The notes below the pieces were generated by a model. The model was not told the DNA's origin. It made no database searches and worked only from the letters and a program-made list of their open reading frames with translations. Below, in pieces: positions 19,772-28,119 of a stretch of DNA of 64,000 nt. This DNA is from CAKRPJ01 sp934376955 (GTDB lineage Bacteria > Bacillota > Clostridia > Lachnospirales > Lachnospiraceae). Within the stretch, counting starts at the first letter, position 1, and each line of letters opens with the position of its first letter. Location: the NCBI GenBank assembly GCA_934376955.1, contig CAKRPJ010000001.1:77619-141618 (forward strand). The letters run 5' to 3'. The translations under genes were made by a program, and so were the position numbers.

Positions 19772-20134
19772 TAAAAAACACTCCTTTGCCGCATTAAAAA
19801 ACGGCTCGAAAATAATCATTCAATTCTTAAAAAACGGCTCGAAAAACGCATTTTGGAAAACGATGTTCAGAAACGATGCAAAATCCGCAGTCCAATTCGT
19901 TTTTGAACAACGAAAAACCTGGGGTAAAACCAACATTCACTTACGCTTAATAAGAAAAACCTTAATAAAGAAATATAGGTGGTACTTTTGCTCGGCGTTT
20001 GGCCCTCCGGGAATTCGTATCCGCCGACCATTTCGCTTGTTCTGCGTGCATCCCAAGCTCAACCGTACCCCTTTAACCCTGTGTGGGCGCATGGGTTCTG
20101 GTGGTATCGTTCCTTGTTCTTATCGTTCCTGGTT
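19772..20134. other. Non-coding stretch upstream of winged-helix gene
   Basis: No gene with a ribosome site seen. The part next to 19772-19870 has repeated short AAAACG and CGGCTCG words and is A-rich on the minus strand, a plausible promoter or operator zone for the winged-helix gene. Confidence 0.35.
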
Positions 20135-20296
20135 TTATACAATCTCCCAGGCTGTAACGTGTCGGTCCAAAAACAGTCCCAGGTCATAGCGCTGTCCGTT
20201 CAGGTCAAGCCATTGGTGTATTCCTCTGGTTTTTAATCCGTTACAAACAACCGCTTTCTTGTTCATTCCTGGCTGATCCGGCGCTGATAAAATCAC
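20135..20296 (-). CDS. Small protein, GTG start
   Basis: 53 residues starting GTG with GGAAG eight bases upstream, reading MILSAPDQPGMN and ending LDRHVTAWEIV. The composition (QWLDLNGQRYDLG) is protein-like. It may be the 3' remnant of a longer gene: upstream, another frame starts MRYINQQDALKALGDE (from 20378), a common start for small phage proteins, and the two frames do not join. Function unknown. Confidence 0.4.
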   Translation of the reverse strand: MILSAPDQPGMNKKAVVCNGLKTRGIHQWLDLNGQRYDLGLFLDRHVTAWEIV

Positions 20297-20455
20297 GCTC
20301 TTTTCTTCCGCACCGAATAGTTCTTATAGGCTCATCTCCCAGCGCTTTTAACGCATCCTGCTGGTTTATGTATCGCATGTCGCATCTTCTTGTATTGTGG
20401 CTCACAGCGCGTCCCTGCGCGTCTCAGGCTATGCTATACCGTGCGGTGTCGCGGT

Positions 20456-20701
20456 TTATGAATAGATCGCTGGTTCCGGCATTACTGGTTCCTTAAAACA
20501 GCCAAGCCCAAAATCTCCCGGCCAATATTCGCCCTGCAGCCATTTGTTCTGGTCCTGAATAATCTCGTCCAGGTTGTCAGGATCTTTCACCAGGTTCATT
20601 GGCATCAGCAGCGGCAGGTACCCGCCTTCGTCATCCATGATAATAAAAAGGTTGGCCAGATCGTCCGCCGTTGCGCTTTGTAATTTTTCAAGCCTTGTCA
20701 T
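20456..20701 (-). CDS. Small phage hypothetical protein
   Basis: 81 residues from MTRLEKLQSATADD, with AGGAGGGGG upstream. The LFIIMDDEGGYLPL part recalls small accessory proteins of Firmicute phages. The 3' part of the next gene upstream overlaps it. Function unknown. Confidence 0.55.
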   Translation of the reverse strand: MTRLEKLQSATADDLANLFIIMDDEGGYLPLLMPMNLVKDPDNLDEIIQDQNKWLQGEYWPGDFGLGCFKEPVMPEPAIYS

Positions 20702-20978
20702 GTGCTTTATCCCCCTCCTTAGCCCTCCGTACAGGCGCTTCAAGCTCGTATCTTAGCTGGGCTGAATAGTTTGTTTCTGCCATCAAAGGCTCGTTATAGG
20801 GGCTTGTAGGGCCATGTCCTCCAATGGGATTAAGGCTCTTTGAAAGCATCTCCCATATATCAAATGTCATTATTTGGTTAATTCCGTCCATGACTTGATC
20901 CAGCGTTTTCTTACCGCACAAATACGCACCCACTAGCTTGCTAAGCTCCCAATAACTTTTATCCGACATGCCCTTCAT
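20688..20978 (-). CDS. Small phage hypothetical protein
   Basis: 96 residues from MKGMSDKSYW, with AAAGGAGGG eight bases upstream. Helical N-terminal half, charged C-terminus. It overlaps genes on both sides, consistent with a compact accessory operon. No recognised domain. Confidence 0.55.
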   Translation of the reverse strand: MKGMSDKSYWELSKLVGAYLCGKKTLDQVMDGINQIMTFDIWEMLSKSLNPIGGHGPTSPYNEPLMAETNYSAQLRYELEAPVRRAKEGDKAHDKA

Positions 20979-21228
20979 CACAGAATCCCTCCTTTGTTGT
21001 CTCGCAGTCATGCAGCGTACAGTAGTATAAATCTGGGCGTATAGTGGAGTTCACCACCTCGTCACAATCCTCACACCGCACATATTTTGTCATTGTGGGT
21101 GCCGCATCAATGGCCTCCAAAACCCGCTGTACACCATCCAGATAAGCCTGCCATTCGGCCTCTGAATACTTCGGGTCGCGCTCAATGCAGTACGCCTCAA
21201 ACTCCTCCGCATCAATCAGTCGTGCCAT
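20959..21228 (-). CDS. Small protein with metal-binding cysteines
   Basis: 89 residues. N-terminal MARLIDAEEFEAYC and AIDAAPTM are typical of a widespread family of small phage accessory proteins. Residues about 52-83 hold CEDC, CTLHDC and another Cys, a likely zinc site. Function unknown. Confidence 0.6.
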   Translation of the reverse strand: MARLIDAEEFEAYCIERDPKYSEAEWQAYLDGVQRVLEAIDAAPTMTKYVRCEDCDEVVNSTIRPDLYYCTLHDCETTKEGFCDEGHVG

Positions 21229-21243
21229 AAAAATTTTTTCACC

Positions 21244-21447
21244 TCATTTTTTGTTTTTATTGTTCACGGAATTTTTACATGTGAACTTTTTGTAATATTT
21301 CTTTGCGATGTGTTGTGATGTTGTTGCTATCTTCCACGCGCCAAAAATCAGTAACGTCCATACAGCACCAAGCGCTAACAGCATCAGCGGTCCCCATATG
21401 TAAATCATCAGTATAGCGTCCACCGTAGATTCCCATGCCTCGCTCAT
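21244..21447 (-). CDS. Small membrane protein
   Basis: 67 residues with GGAGG upstream. One or two hydrophobic spans (about 10-42) followed by a basic Lys/Asn-rich tail. Overlaps the previous gene by an ATGA-type junction. Function unknown. Confidence 0.55.
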   Translation of the reverse strand: MSEAWESTVDAILMIYIWGPLMLLALGAVWTLLIFGAWKIATTSQHIAKKYYKKFTCKNSVNNKNKK

Positions 21448-21890
21448 TGGTTGCCTCCGGTACCCAGGTCTCGCATCATCTCGTCGGTCAGGTAGTACAC
21501 CGTGCTGGTATACCGATCTTCGAACGATTCGTTGTCGTATGTGGTGTGGTCGTAAAAGTCGGCCTTGTAGCTGTAATCTTTATCAGAATATTTTATAGTG
21601 ACGTAATCTACATCCTCGGTTTCTTCTTTTACGCTCCCATCATCCTGTATTACACCGCAGTGCATGTATGTGTCAGCGCCGCAAATGCCGCCATACCGGT
21701 TTGTATACGGCCGCGTTTCAAGAAATGCGTAGGAGATCTTGTGCGTGGTATATACAGTAGTTGCGTCTACAGCCTTTGGCGCCTTGGCTTCTAAGGAAAG
21801 GCCAAGGTATATAGCGGCTCCAACAGCCAATATCGCAGTGGCTGCAGCGCAAGCGTAAGTTATAGCACTGGCAATTTTTAACTTTGACAT
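21444..21890 (-). CDS. Membrane-anchored or secreted protein
   Basis: 148 residues with AAGGAG upstream. Residues 5-32 are hydrophobic and Ala-rich, either signal peptide or anchor. The rest is Tyr/Asp/Thr-rich with two Cys, likely extracytoplasmic. Could act on the cell surface, for instance in superinfection exclusion; this is only a guess. Confidence 0.5.
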   Translation of the reverse strand: MSKLKIASAITYACAAATAILAVGAAIYLGLSLEAKAPKAVDATTVYTTHKISYAFLETRPYTNRYGGICGADTYMHCGVIQDDGSVKEETEDVDYVTIKYSDKDYSYKADFYDHTTYDNESFEDRYTSTVYYLTDEMMRDLGTGGNQ

Positions 21891-21904
21891 AAAGTTTCTC
21901 CTTA

Positions 21905-22099
21905 TTAGTTGCAGTCTAGGATCTCGAAACTGTCAAGTAGAGCACCGAACGAATTCTCCCAGTCCTTATAGTTTTCGGGTGTAACATCTGTTACTGGGTT
22001 AAGCACAATCCAGTCATGTAGTTGCCGCATCTCGTCAAGCAATAATTGCAGGTTACTGGCAATCTCTTTCTTGCGGGTTTCAAATTCTTCATTGGTCAT
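21905..22099 (-). CDS. Small helical protein
   Basis: 64 residues with AGGAGG upstream, mainly helical and acidic, beginning MTNEEFETRKKE. Unknown. Confidence 0.5.
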   Translation of the reverse strand: MTNEEFETRKKEIASNLQLLLDEMRQLHDWIVLNPVTDVTPENYKDWENSFGALLDSFEILDCN

Positions 22100-22506
22100 T
22101 AGTGTATTCCTCCTAGATCTGGGAAGTATTTGCGGCGCTTTTCATAGTTAATACAGGTAATTTCGGCTTTATCACGCAACCCGCTTATATCGCAACGAAC
22201 AAAAACCTTGCCATAGTTTTTGCAGTGTTTGCAGTATAAACATAAGCTGGACGTGTAGTCTTCAGGCCATTCTGTAAATAGCGTGCAATGGGCAGGTTGT
22301 TCTATCGGCTTCTCTTCTAGTTCACAGACAATCCGGCTATCAGTCATAATCATCCGACAGTAACAGCAATTCTTGCATGTAGTTTTTTCTGCCTGTTCTT
22401 TAGCTGTCTCAGCTTTGCGTTCCTGCTGTACTCTCAGCCAGCCATAGGCGCACACACTAGCCAAAGCGCAAATCTTTATACCCGTATAAATTGTTTCAAC
22501 CAGCAT
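22099..22506 (-). CDS. Membrane-anchored cysteine-rich protein
   Basis: 135 residues. One N-terminal hydrophobic span (about 8-25) is followed by paired Cys motifs CKNCCYC and CLYCKHC and further single Cys, suggesting two metal sites. Function unknown. Confidence 0.5.
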   Translation of the reverse strand: MLVETIYTGIKICALASVCAYGWLRVQQERKAETAKEQAEKTTCKNCCYCRMIMTDSRIVCELEEKPIEQPAHCTLFTEWPEDYTSSLCLYCKHCKNYGKVFVRCDISGLRDKAEITCINYEKRRKYFPDLGGIH

Positions 22507-22669
22507 CGGTCATGTCCTCAGCGTCGTCCGGCATATCAATCAGTCCTTCGGCTTCCATCAGCAGCCGGAACGTCTCGCGTCCCTTGGGTGTGATCAGGGT
22601 CTGGGTTCCGGCATGCCCGTTACCACGGTTCACAAACTCCTTGATATCAAATACCTGCAAATTTTCCAT
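22496..22669 (-). CDS. Small protein resembling an antirepressor C-terminus
   Basis: 57 residues from MENLQVFDIKEF, chosen for AAGGAG upstream. The core GNGHAGTQTLITPKGRETF resembles the TPKG segment of phage KilA/ANT-type antirepressor C-terminal domains. Stand-alone and short, so it may be a modulator or remnant. Confidence 0.5.
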   Translation of the reverse strand: MENLQVFDIKEFVNRGNGHAGTQTLITPKGRETFRLLMEAEGLIDMPDDAEDMTDAG

Positions 22670-22787
22670 AAAAAATCTCCTTGTAAAAATACAGGTGTCA
22701 TTGTCCTTGACCCAATTATTCAAGATCAAGTTTGCCTACTGGCTTTCAGCTGCCCCGCCATAATTCAATCGTCATGCCGCGCCTCTT

Positions 22788-23000
22788 TTATTCCGGTAGC
22801 GGCCGGTATTTATTCATATCGCAGTAACCGCTCATGGCGTTCATGTCGTGCAGCATCTCGCTTACTACCTCGTTCCGGTCAAGGCCATTGCGGTCTGCAT
22901 AATCTACCATGTCTTCAAACATTACGGCGATTGTATGTGTGTAATCCTTAATGTGTTCCGTCTGTGGCTGTACGGAATATCTAAAGCATGTCTGTTCCAT
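22788..23000 (-). CDS. Small hypothetical protein
   Basis: 70 residues with TTTGGAG upstream. Acidic helical part VAVMFEDMVDYADRN-like then DMNAMSGYCDMNKY. Unknown. Confidence 0.5.
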   Translation of the reverse strand: MEQTCFRYSVQPQTEHIKDYTHTIAVMFEDMVDYADRNGLDRNEVVSEMLHDMNAMSGYCDMNKYRPLPE

Positions 23001-23026
23001 TGTTAAAAAATCTCCAAAGTTATTAT

Positions 23027-23425
23027 TTAAGAATGAGGATTGGTAGTAGCTGTAGCGCTCGGTTCCATATGGTCACCAAAGTAAAATTTATGTACGCCCT
23101 TGGCCCCTACCCAGTGGTCAAAACTTTCATCAAAGCTGTCACAATGTACTGTAGCCGGCACCTGAATAATACAGGGCACTTTCTGCGCCACCATATCGTC
23201 TTTGCACCAGCCGCTATTGCAGGTCCCGCAGCGAGGCTCCAGTACCAGGTCATCAAACGGAAACATCATATCGCAGTAACCTTTGATATATTCGTCATAA
23301 ACTCGCTCTGCGTTATGTTCATACGGCGTATCACCCCAGTCGTCGCCGTACCATTCCACTAGGTCATCATCACCCAGGTAGAACCGTACCAGGTTGCCCT
23401 TGCGCTCAAAGTCAATAATTTTCAT
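23027..23425 (-). CDS. Hypothetical protein with paired cysteines
   Basis: 132 residues with GGAGG upstream, start overlapping the ligase stop region. Contains a CGTCNSGWC motif near residue 75, a possible metal or disulfide site, and several acidic/Trp-rich segments. Translationally linked to the RNA ligase gene, but no function seen. Confidence 0.5.
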   Translation of the reverse strand: MKIIDFERKGNLVRFYLGDDDLVEWYGDDWGDTPYEHNAERVYDEYIKGYCDMMFPFDDLVLEPRCGTCNSGWCKDDMVAQKVPCIIQVPATVHCDSFDESFDHWVGAKGVHKFYFGDHMEPSATATTNPHS

Positions 23426-24144
23426 GCCTTCGCTTCCTCCTTGGCGGCTTCGTGTCCAGAATCAAACATCTTGGTCATATCTGCCGGAAATTCATGCCTG
23501 CTGTACATAGCCGCAGTCCGCCGCACCAACTCGCACGGATCAGGATTATTTGCCCCAAACTCCGCGTTCACCTCGCTCTGCGTCACCGGCCACTTAAAGC
23601 CAAAGTCTTTGCGCTTGATTTTGCACAGCGGCGCTCCTTCATGCCAGAACACGATGCCCTCCATGGCGGTCAACTCTAACCCGCGCCGGATTCCTTCAAA
23701 GCTTAGATCCGGGATGTCAATGCTGATTGTGCCATGCCGCACCAGCACATCCTTGTCCAGCCCGTAGGGATTCTTCTGGAAGTGCGGTCCAATCGCCTCA
23801 TAAGTTGCATCCGGCAGGTCATCCCAACTGTTGTTTCGCGCCGCCACAAACCATTTGTCCGCGGGGTTATCTGCCACCACTTTTACCCAGTGGGGCCAGT
23901 GGCCAGTTACCGGGTCTGGCTCGTCACACGGGATCGCACCCTCCGGTACTGCTCTGCCCGGCTTGGCATCAAAGCGCTTGTAGAATTCGCCGTTAATAAT
24001 CGCGCAGCAGGCACCGTCAAGCTTCAATGTGGCAATGCTCTCATCCGTCAGCGCCGCCTCACAGCCCGGCGTAATCTCGTCACGGATTCCGGTAATCTTG
24101 TGGCCACTGAACTCGCGCTTATATAAGGTAGGGATTTTCTTCAT
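23422..24144 (-). CDS. RNA ligase (nucleotidyltransferase superfamily)
   Basis: 240 residues. Motif I is KLDG with Lys41 as the adenylated residue; a YEAIGPHFQKNPYG block near 115-128 fits motif III; EGIVFW at 162-167 is motif IV; CKIKRKDFG near 174-182 is motif V. The short size without extra DNA-binding domains favours RNA rather than DNA ligase. Such phage enzymes often repair tRNAs cut by host anticodon nucleases; the tRNA genes at 59.6-62.6 kb fit that, by inference. Confidence 0.7.
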   Translation of the reverse strand: MKKIPTLYKREFSGHKITGIRDEITPGCEAALTDESIATLKLDGACCAIINGEFYKRFDAKPGRAVPEGAIPCDEPDPVTGHWPHWVKVVADNPADKWFVAARNNSWDDLPDATYEAIGPHFQKNPYGLDKDVLVRHGTISIDIPDLSFEGIRRGLELTAMEGIVFWHEGAPLCKIKRKDFGFKWPVTQSEVNAEFGANNPDPCELVRRTAAMYSRHEFPADMTKMFDSGHEAAKEEAKA

Positions 24145-24175
24145 TGGTAAAGACCTCCAAAACTTTGTTAATTAT

Positions 24176-24859
24176 TTAAGTGTTAATCTTAATGTTGCGC
24201 ATAACAATATCGGCAACAGGTTCGCCCGTTAATGCGCACAGACAGGCGTAACGGCCAATCCATTCATTGAACTCTACGTTCTTGTCAAAGGTGATTTGCA
24301 CATAGTTGGTAGAATAACCATGACTTTTCGCCCACGTGTCCGGCGTGCCATTGTCACATTCCAAGCAAACGTGCCGGCGGCCTGGGTCTGATTCAATAAA
24401 CCAAACCATGCTGACACCCTGCTCACATAGCGTGACCATCATTTTCCGGGCACTCAGTTTTGCACTGCATGCCTCTGCCGTGCTCCAACGGGTTATCTGG
24501 CTGGCCTGGTACTCTGCGCACGCATCATCCACGGCCTTATGTGCTGCCTCTGGGTTGCGCACATCAATCATCACACTGCGCAGCGTGGTTGGCTCTGGTG
24601 TAGCAGCCGGTGTAAGTAACGTGCAGCAGTTTGGGTCAAGTTTCAGCTCCCTGGCTGCCAGCACACCGCTCGGCTGCAGCCACCGCCCATAGGGGATCTT
24701 GTCATTTACCACTTTGGTAATAACAAACGTGTCGCCCTCGCAGGCCGAATATTGGTGTATACCTGCCCGGTGTGTTTTGGTGATTCGTACCTTGTCACCA
24801 GGTTTTACCAAACAATATCTAGCGGAGCTGTTGATGGTGCTTGTGTCGTGATTTTCCAT
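24176..24859 (-). CDS. Hypothetical protein with N-terminal SH3-like segment
   Basis: 227 residues with GGAGG upstream. Residues about 18-75 (VKPGDKVRITKTH, then GDTFVITKVV) suggest a small beta-barrel. The rest is unknown, with four Cys scattered. A conserved 16-base motif precedes the ribosome site and is shared with other operons. Confidence 0.5.
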   Translation of the reverse strand: MENHDTSTINSSARYCLVKPGDKVRITKTHRAGIHQYSACEGDTFVITKVVNDKIPYGRWLQPSGVLAARELKLDPNCCTLLTPAATPEPTTLRSVMIDVRNPEAAHKAVDDACAEYQASQITRWSTAEACSAKLSARKMMVTLCEQGVSMVWFIESDPGRRHVCLECDNGTPDTWAKSHGYSTNYVQITFDKNVEFNEWIGRYACLCALTGEPVADIVMRNIKINT

Positions 24860-24879
24860 GAATTATTTGCCTCCTTCGT

Positions 24880-24896
24880 TTGCGAAAACTTGTATT
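24880..24896 (-). promoter_or_regulatory. Shared motif TTTGCGAAAACTTGTA
   Basis: Sixteen-base word just upstream of the ribosome site of the 24176-24859 gene, in the same relative orientation as copies before the genes at 34643 and 58595. Possible operator or RNA element. Confidence 0.5.
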
Positions 24897-24906
24897 TAGT
24901 AAAGAT

Positions 24907-24933
24907 AAAAAAGTGGGTGCTTGCCAGGCACCC
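24907..24933 (-). terminator. Integrase terminator
   Basis: On the minus strand a GGGTGC/GCACCC stem is followed by a run of T, directly after the integrase stop codon. Confidence 0.75.
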
Positions 24934-24950
24934 AAATTCAATGGGCAGCG

Positions 24951-25919
24951 TTATATAGTAGCCAATGGCGGCACTCCTAACACTGTATCTACCGCCATTG
25001 CCGTTGCATCAATCTGCTCTTGGCTCAAGCCAATGTAGCGCATCGTAATGCTCTGGCTGCTGTGGTGGAACTTGTTTTGCAGCGTTTCCATCACCTGGCC
25101 AGCCGGCAGCCCGGCCTCTGTCATAGCGTGGTTTGCAGCATAGCCATAGGTCTTGCGCAGACTATGGGTACTAATATGCTCTTTAATGCCGCACTCTTTG
25201 GCCGCTTGGTTCAAGATCCGCCACACCTGGGTTTCGTCCAGCGGTTGCGGCACTCCCTTGGGGCTGCGCATACTCTGGAACAATGGCCAGCCTGGCTTCA
25301 GCACATTCATGGTTCGGCCCCGCATCTCTTCAATCAGGGTGGTAATCGCGCTTGCTGCCAGCGGTGTAATCAGGTCATTGGTGCGCTTGCCGGTCTTTTC
25401 ATTGATGATAATTACGCGGTGGCGCGGGCAGTTGTGCTCACAATCCCACACATCATCCACGGTAAGACGTAAAAGATCACCCACACGCAGGCCCAGTGTC
25501 ACACCACATATAAATAAGGTATAGTTTCGCTGCCTGTTATACGGGCGTCCCTGGGTGTGCAGGTAGGTGGCTATGGCATTAAAGTCCTCGCGGCTGCGGA
25601 TCGGCTCTGCCGGCGTTGGTTTTGCCACACCATTGGTTTTTACCAGGCTTAGTTTGGGCTGTGCATAGCGGGCGGCACGGGCTTTCTTACTGCGGCTTTG
25701 CTGGCGCGGCTGTGGTGTTTCGCGCACTAGCTTATAACCCATGGCGGATGCCAGCTGTTCCATCAGGGCGTTGTGGCCGTCAGCATCAGCGCTTGCCTGC
25801 ACCATTGCCATCAGTAAGCTTGCAGCGCCTTGTAGGTCCAACCCACCCTTGGCCTCTGTGGCTTCCTGCATAGTAACAGTGCGGGGGATAAAGTGAGCTA
25901 CGCTGTTTCTTTTTTTCAT
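24951..25919 (-). CDS. int: Tyrosine recombinase / integrase
   Basis: 322 residues, CAGGAGGG upstream. The catalytic domain has GLRVGDLL with Arg145, a NEKTGK segment with Lys175, HSLRKTYGY with His252 and Arg255, His285/286, and the nucleophile Tyr295 in MRYIG. The first ~105 residues are unusual for a SAM-like core-binding domain and Gln/Ala/Arg-rich. It would catalyse integration and, with helpers, excision. It is transcribed from its own sigma-A promoter and ended by its own terminator. Confidence 0.9.
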   Translation of the reverse strand: MKKRNSVAHFIPRTVTMQEATEAKGGLDLQGAASLLMAMVQASADADGHNALMEQLASAMGYKLVRETPQPRQQSRSKKARAARYAQPKLSLVKTNGVAKPTPAEPIRSREDFNAIATYLHTQGRPYNRQRNYTLFICGVTLGLRVGDLLRLTVDDVWDCEHNCPRHRVIIINEKTGKRTNDLITPLAASAITTLIEEMRGRTMNVLKPGWPLFQSMRSPKGVPQPLDETQVWRILNQAAKECGIKEHISTHSLRKTYGYAANHAMTEAGLPAGQVMETLQNKFHHSSQSITMRYIGLSQEQIDATAMAVDTVLGVPPLATI

Positions 25920-25946
25920 AGTGGGCTTCCCTCCTGTGTGGTGTGT

Positions 25947-25976
25947 CCTGCGGAGCTTTATCCTGCGGAGCTTTAT
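25947..25976. repeat. Tandem 15-base repeat in int leader
   Basis: CCTGCGGAGCTTTAT occurs twice head to tail between the int promoter and its ribosome site. Possible binding site for a regulator or integrase. Confidence 0.7.
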
Positions 25977-25987
25977 CTTATGGTTCT

Positions 25988-26017
25988 ATTATAGCACTGC
26001 TAATTACAAGAAGTCAA
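25988..26017 (-). promoter_or_regulatory. Promoter of int
   Basis: On the minus strand TTGACT, 18 bases, TATAAT, a close sigma-A match. The word GTTGACTTCTTGTAA, which spans the -35 box, is repeated exactly at the promoter before the MazF-like gene. Confidence 0.75.
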
Positions 26018-26130
26018 CAGTGACAAAAAATAAATTTCAGGAGAAAGCGTAACACAGGCTCCGCCTGTATGGGGCGGGGGTTAGCTGCGCTTGAGGTTAT
26101 TTAGGTTCCACCTGTAGGGGGCGAAAGACC

Positions 26131-26219
26131 ACCTGTCTGACGACAGTGGGACCCGATCCACCCCCTCTACCTAGCAACAGTGGGATTAACCTCCCCCCTA
26201 TCTAGCGACAGTGGAACCC
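26131..26219. repeat. Three imperfect iterons beside int
   Basis: Units CTGACGACAGTGGGA, CTAGCAACAGTGGGA and CTAGCGACAGTGGAA are spaced about 32 bases apart, each able to form a small hairpin. Beside int they may be arm-type sites of an attachment region or replication iterons. Confidence 0.6.
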
Positions 26220-27847
26220 AATTTCCTCTGTAGAGCCGATAGAACCAGCTATACAGTATAAATAGGTAGGAAAACGGCTAACAGGCGATCAGAGCGCCCC
26301 GTGGTGCTCGTTATTGGCCGGATCTGGTCTCAAAATGGATAGATCTACCCCTGGTGAAGGCCCAAAGAGGGTGTTTTCGGGGATCAAAAAGCTCCGCCAG
26401 AGTCGTTCCGAGGCGTTTTCGAGCAGAAATAATGCGTTTTTTAGCGTTTTGGCGCTGTTTTTGTGCGTTTTAGTGGCCAAATCGTGCGTTTTTATGGCGT
26501 TTTTGGGTAAAAAAATAAGGCCCCAAAGGAGCCTGAAAAGCGGATTGTTATGCGGTTTTCTCCGAGAAGGGGAACGATTAAGGAAACAGGGATTTAGAGG
26601 GAGGAAAGTGGAGGAAAGGAGGGGCTTGAAGAAAGGAGGAGAGGAGGTGGAGAGGCGGAAGAGGGAGAAGTGACGTAGGTACGCTGGTTTGTGTTTTGAG
26701 AGCCGGGAGTGTGATGGGATAACTGACCCGTTTTCCACGCTCACACGTTATTTTTTCTTTTTAACCTGCCCCCATATGCAAACTATTGAACGTGGTTTGC
26801 AAGTAGTGGATTTTTAGCGGTATACCGTCAAATTTTGCCCTATACAGCCCAATATTTAGTACGCCTTGCTGGCTTTACACACCACATTTTGCGGATTTGT
26901 ACCTTTATATACGCATAAAGCGCCCCCGTGGGTACCCTTGCAAAAATCAGGTCAAAATTCCACTGTGGTATTATGTGATTGTCGAAAGCGACACGGACAA
27001 AACCCCGTTGCAAGTAGATAATCTGTATACCACGTATTCACGGGGACGCCCTTGGTGTCCTAACACTGGATACGGCCCACGGTATGCAGATACTGGAAAC
27101 AACTGCACCTTGACAACAGAATATTGTACACTGGTTTTTCTTTGGCCCGTGTAGTGTGCGCTCATTCGCGCCGCTCATTTGCTTGACACTACAATGGCCC
27201 TTGCAAAAGTCCTAGTTGTAATTTTTGCGCTGAACGTATCTTTCCGCAAAACACGCATGGCAAGGGGTGAAGAGCCGCCTTGCATAAGCTACAGGTGTAC
27301 CCTTTGGGTATTCCAATGGCATGGTGTCAACCTAACAACGCGTGCAAAAGTGTTTGAGAAACACGGTACAAGTAAACACAAGTTTTCAGCCCGAAAAGTG
27401 TACAATATTCGACCGTCAAGGGAACGTTGTTTCTTTGTACCTTGAAAACTGAATAGTCGGAAAGTGCAGCTTTCCCATACCCGGAAGCAAACCTTGCTAT
27501 CTAGTGGGGTTCAAAAACCGGTTCAACAAAGCACCAACAGTCACAGTTGGAAGAAAATGTGGCCGCCCTGCATTCTGCGGGGATAGTCTCCAGAAACTAC
27601 CGCTATTCGGGTTAGCGGCAAGTCAGGAAATCCACGGAATATAAAGCCGTCCCCCAAACGGTGGAAGTTTCCGCGCTGGCAGTCTGATTAAAGTTAGCGC
27701 TGTACGCTTGACTGCACCTTGTAAACTTTACACTTTCAAGCCTTGGAATGTCAAATCAAATAATCTAGTCAAGGTTTGGAATAGCAAGTACATAACAGCC
27801 CAGCGGGTCACTGCTTCTTGGCCCGCCCCCACTGCCCGAAAGGGTAG
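26220..27847. other. Regulatory or origin region without convincing genes
   Basis: Open frames here lack ribosome sites and have odd composition. Seen instead: a long purine-rich tract at about 26570-26672; several TTGACA-like boxes without good -10 partners; a TACCTTGAAAACTGAATAG word near 27450, resembling sequences next to Firmicute rRNA genes; and several hairpins between 27460 and 27720. It separates the minus-strand int operon from the plus-strand accessory operon, so a divergent control region or replication origin is plausible. Confidence 0.4.
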
Positions 27848-27878
27848 AAAAAAGCCGCCCATGGTGTACCCAGGCGGC
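27848..27878 (-). terminator. Hairpin with minus-strand T run
   Basis: GCCGCC/GGCGGC stem; on the minus strand it is followed by TTTTTT. It could stop transcripts running leftward into the control region. Confidence 0.45.
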
Positions 27879-27897
27879 AGAAAAGGGGGTCTTGCCA

Positions 27898-27999
27898 ATG
27901 TGGACAGATTCAGAGTACATATCCGAGCCAATTTCCGGTGTTTCTGCGTTCGTTAGTGATACAGAATGCTGGGAATTGGAAGTGGAAGAAGCTGAATAG
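27898..27999 (+). CDS. Possible 33-residue leader peptide
   Basis: ATG with AAGGGGGTC upstream; acidic peptide MWTDSEYISEP...EAE ending in TAG, directly followed by a strong hairpin at 28012-28043 and then the first gene of the long operon. May be a leader peptide; coding status unproven. Confidence 0.35.
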   Translation: MWTDSEYISEPISGVSAFVSDTECWELEVEEAE

Positions 28000-28011
28000 T
28001 TCCTAGGCAAG

Positions 28012-28043
28012 CGGAGTGCCACTGTTCGCGCGGCGGCACTCCG
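28012..28043 (+). promoter_or_regulatory. Leader hairpin
   Basis: CGGAGTGCC/GGCACTCCG perfect 9-base stem before the operon's first gene. No clean T run follows, so attenuation or RNA protection rather than simple termination. Confidence 0.45.
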
Positions 28044-28119
28044 TCCTCTTATCTGTAGTTTACCACACGGCTTGCCACCGTGTCAAGAAAAAACTGTATA
28101 AACGAAAGGAAGCAAAATC

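Noticed and set aside
26289..26744. Open frames on both strands (151 and 119 codons)
   Set aside because: No ribosome site, very biased composition from the purine tract, and no domain.
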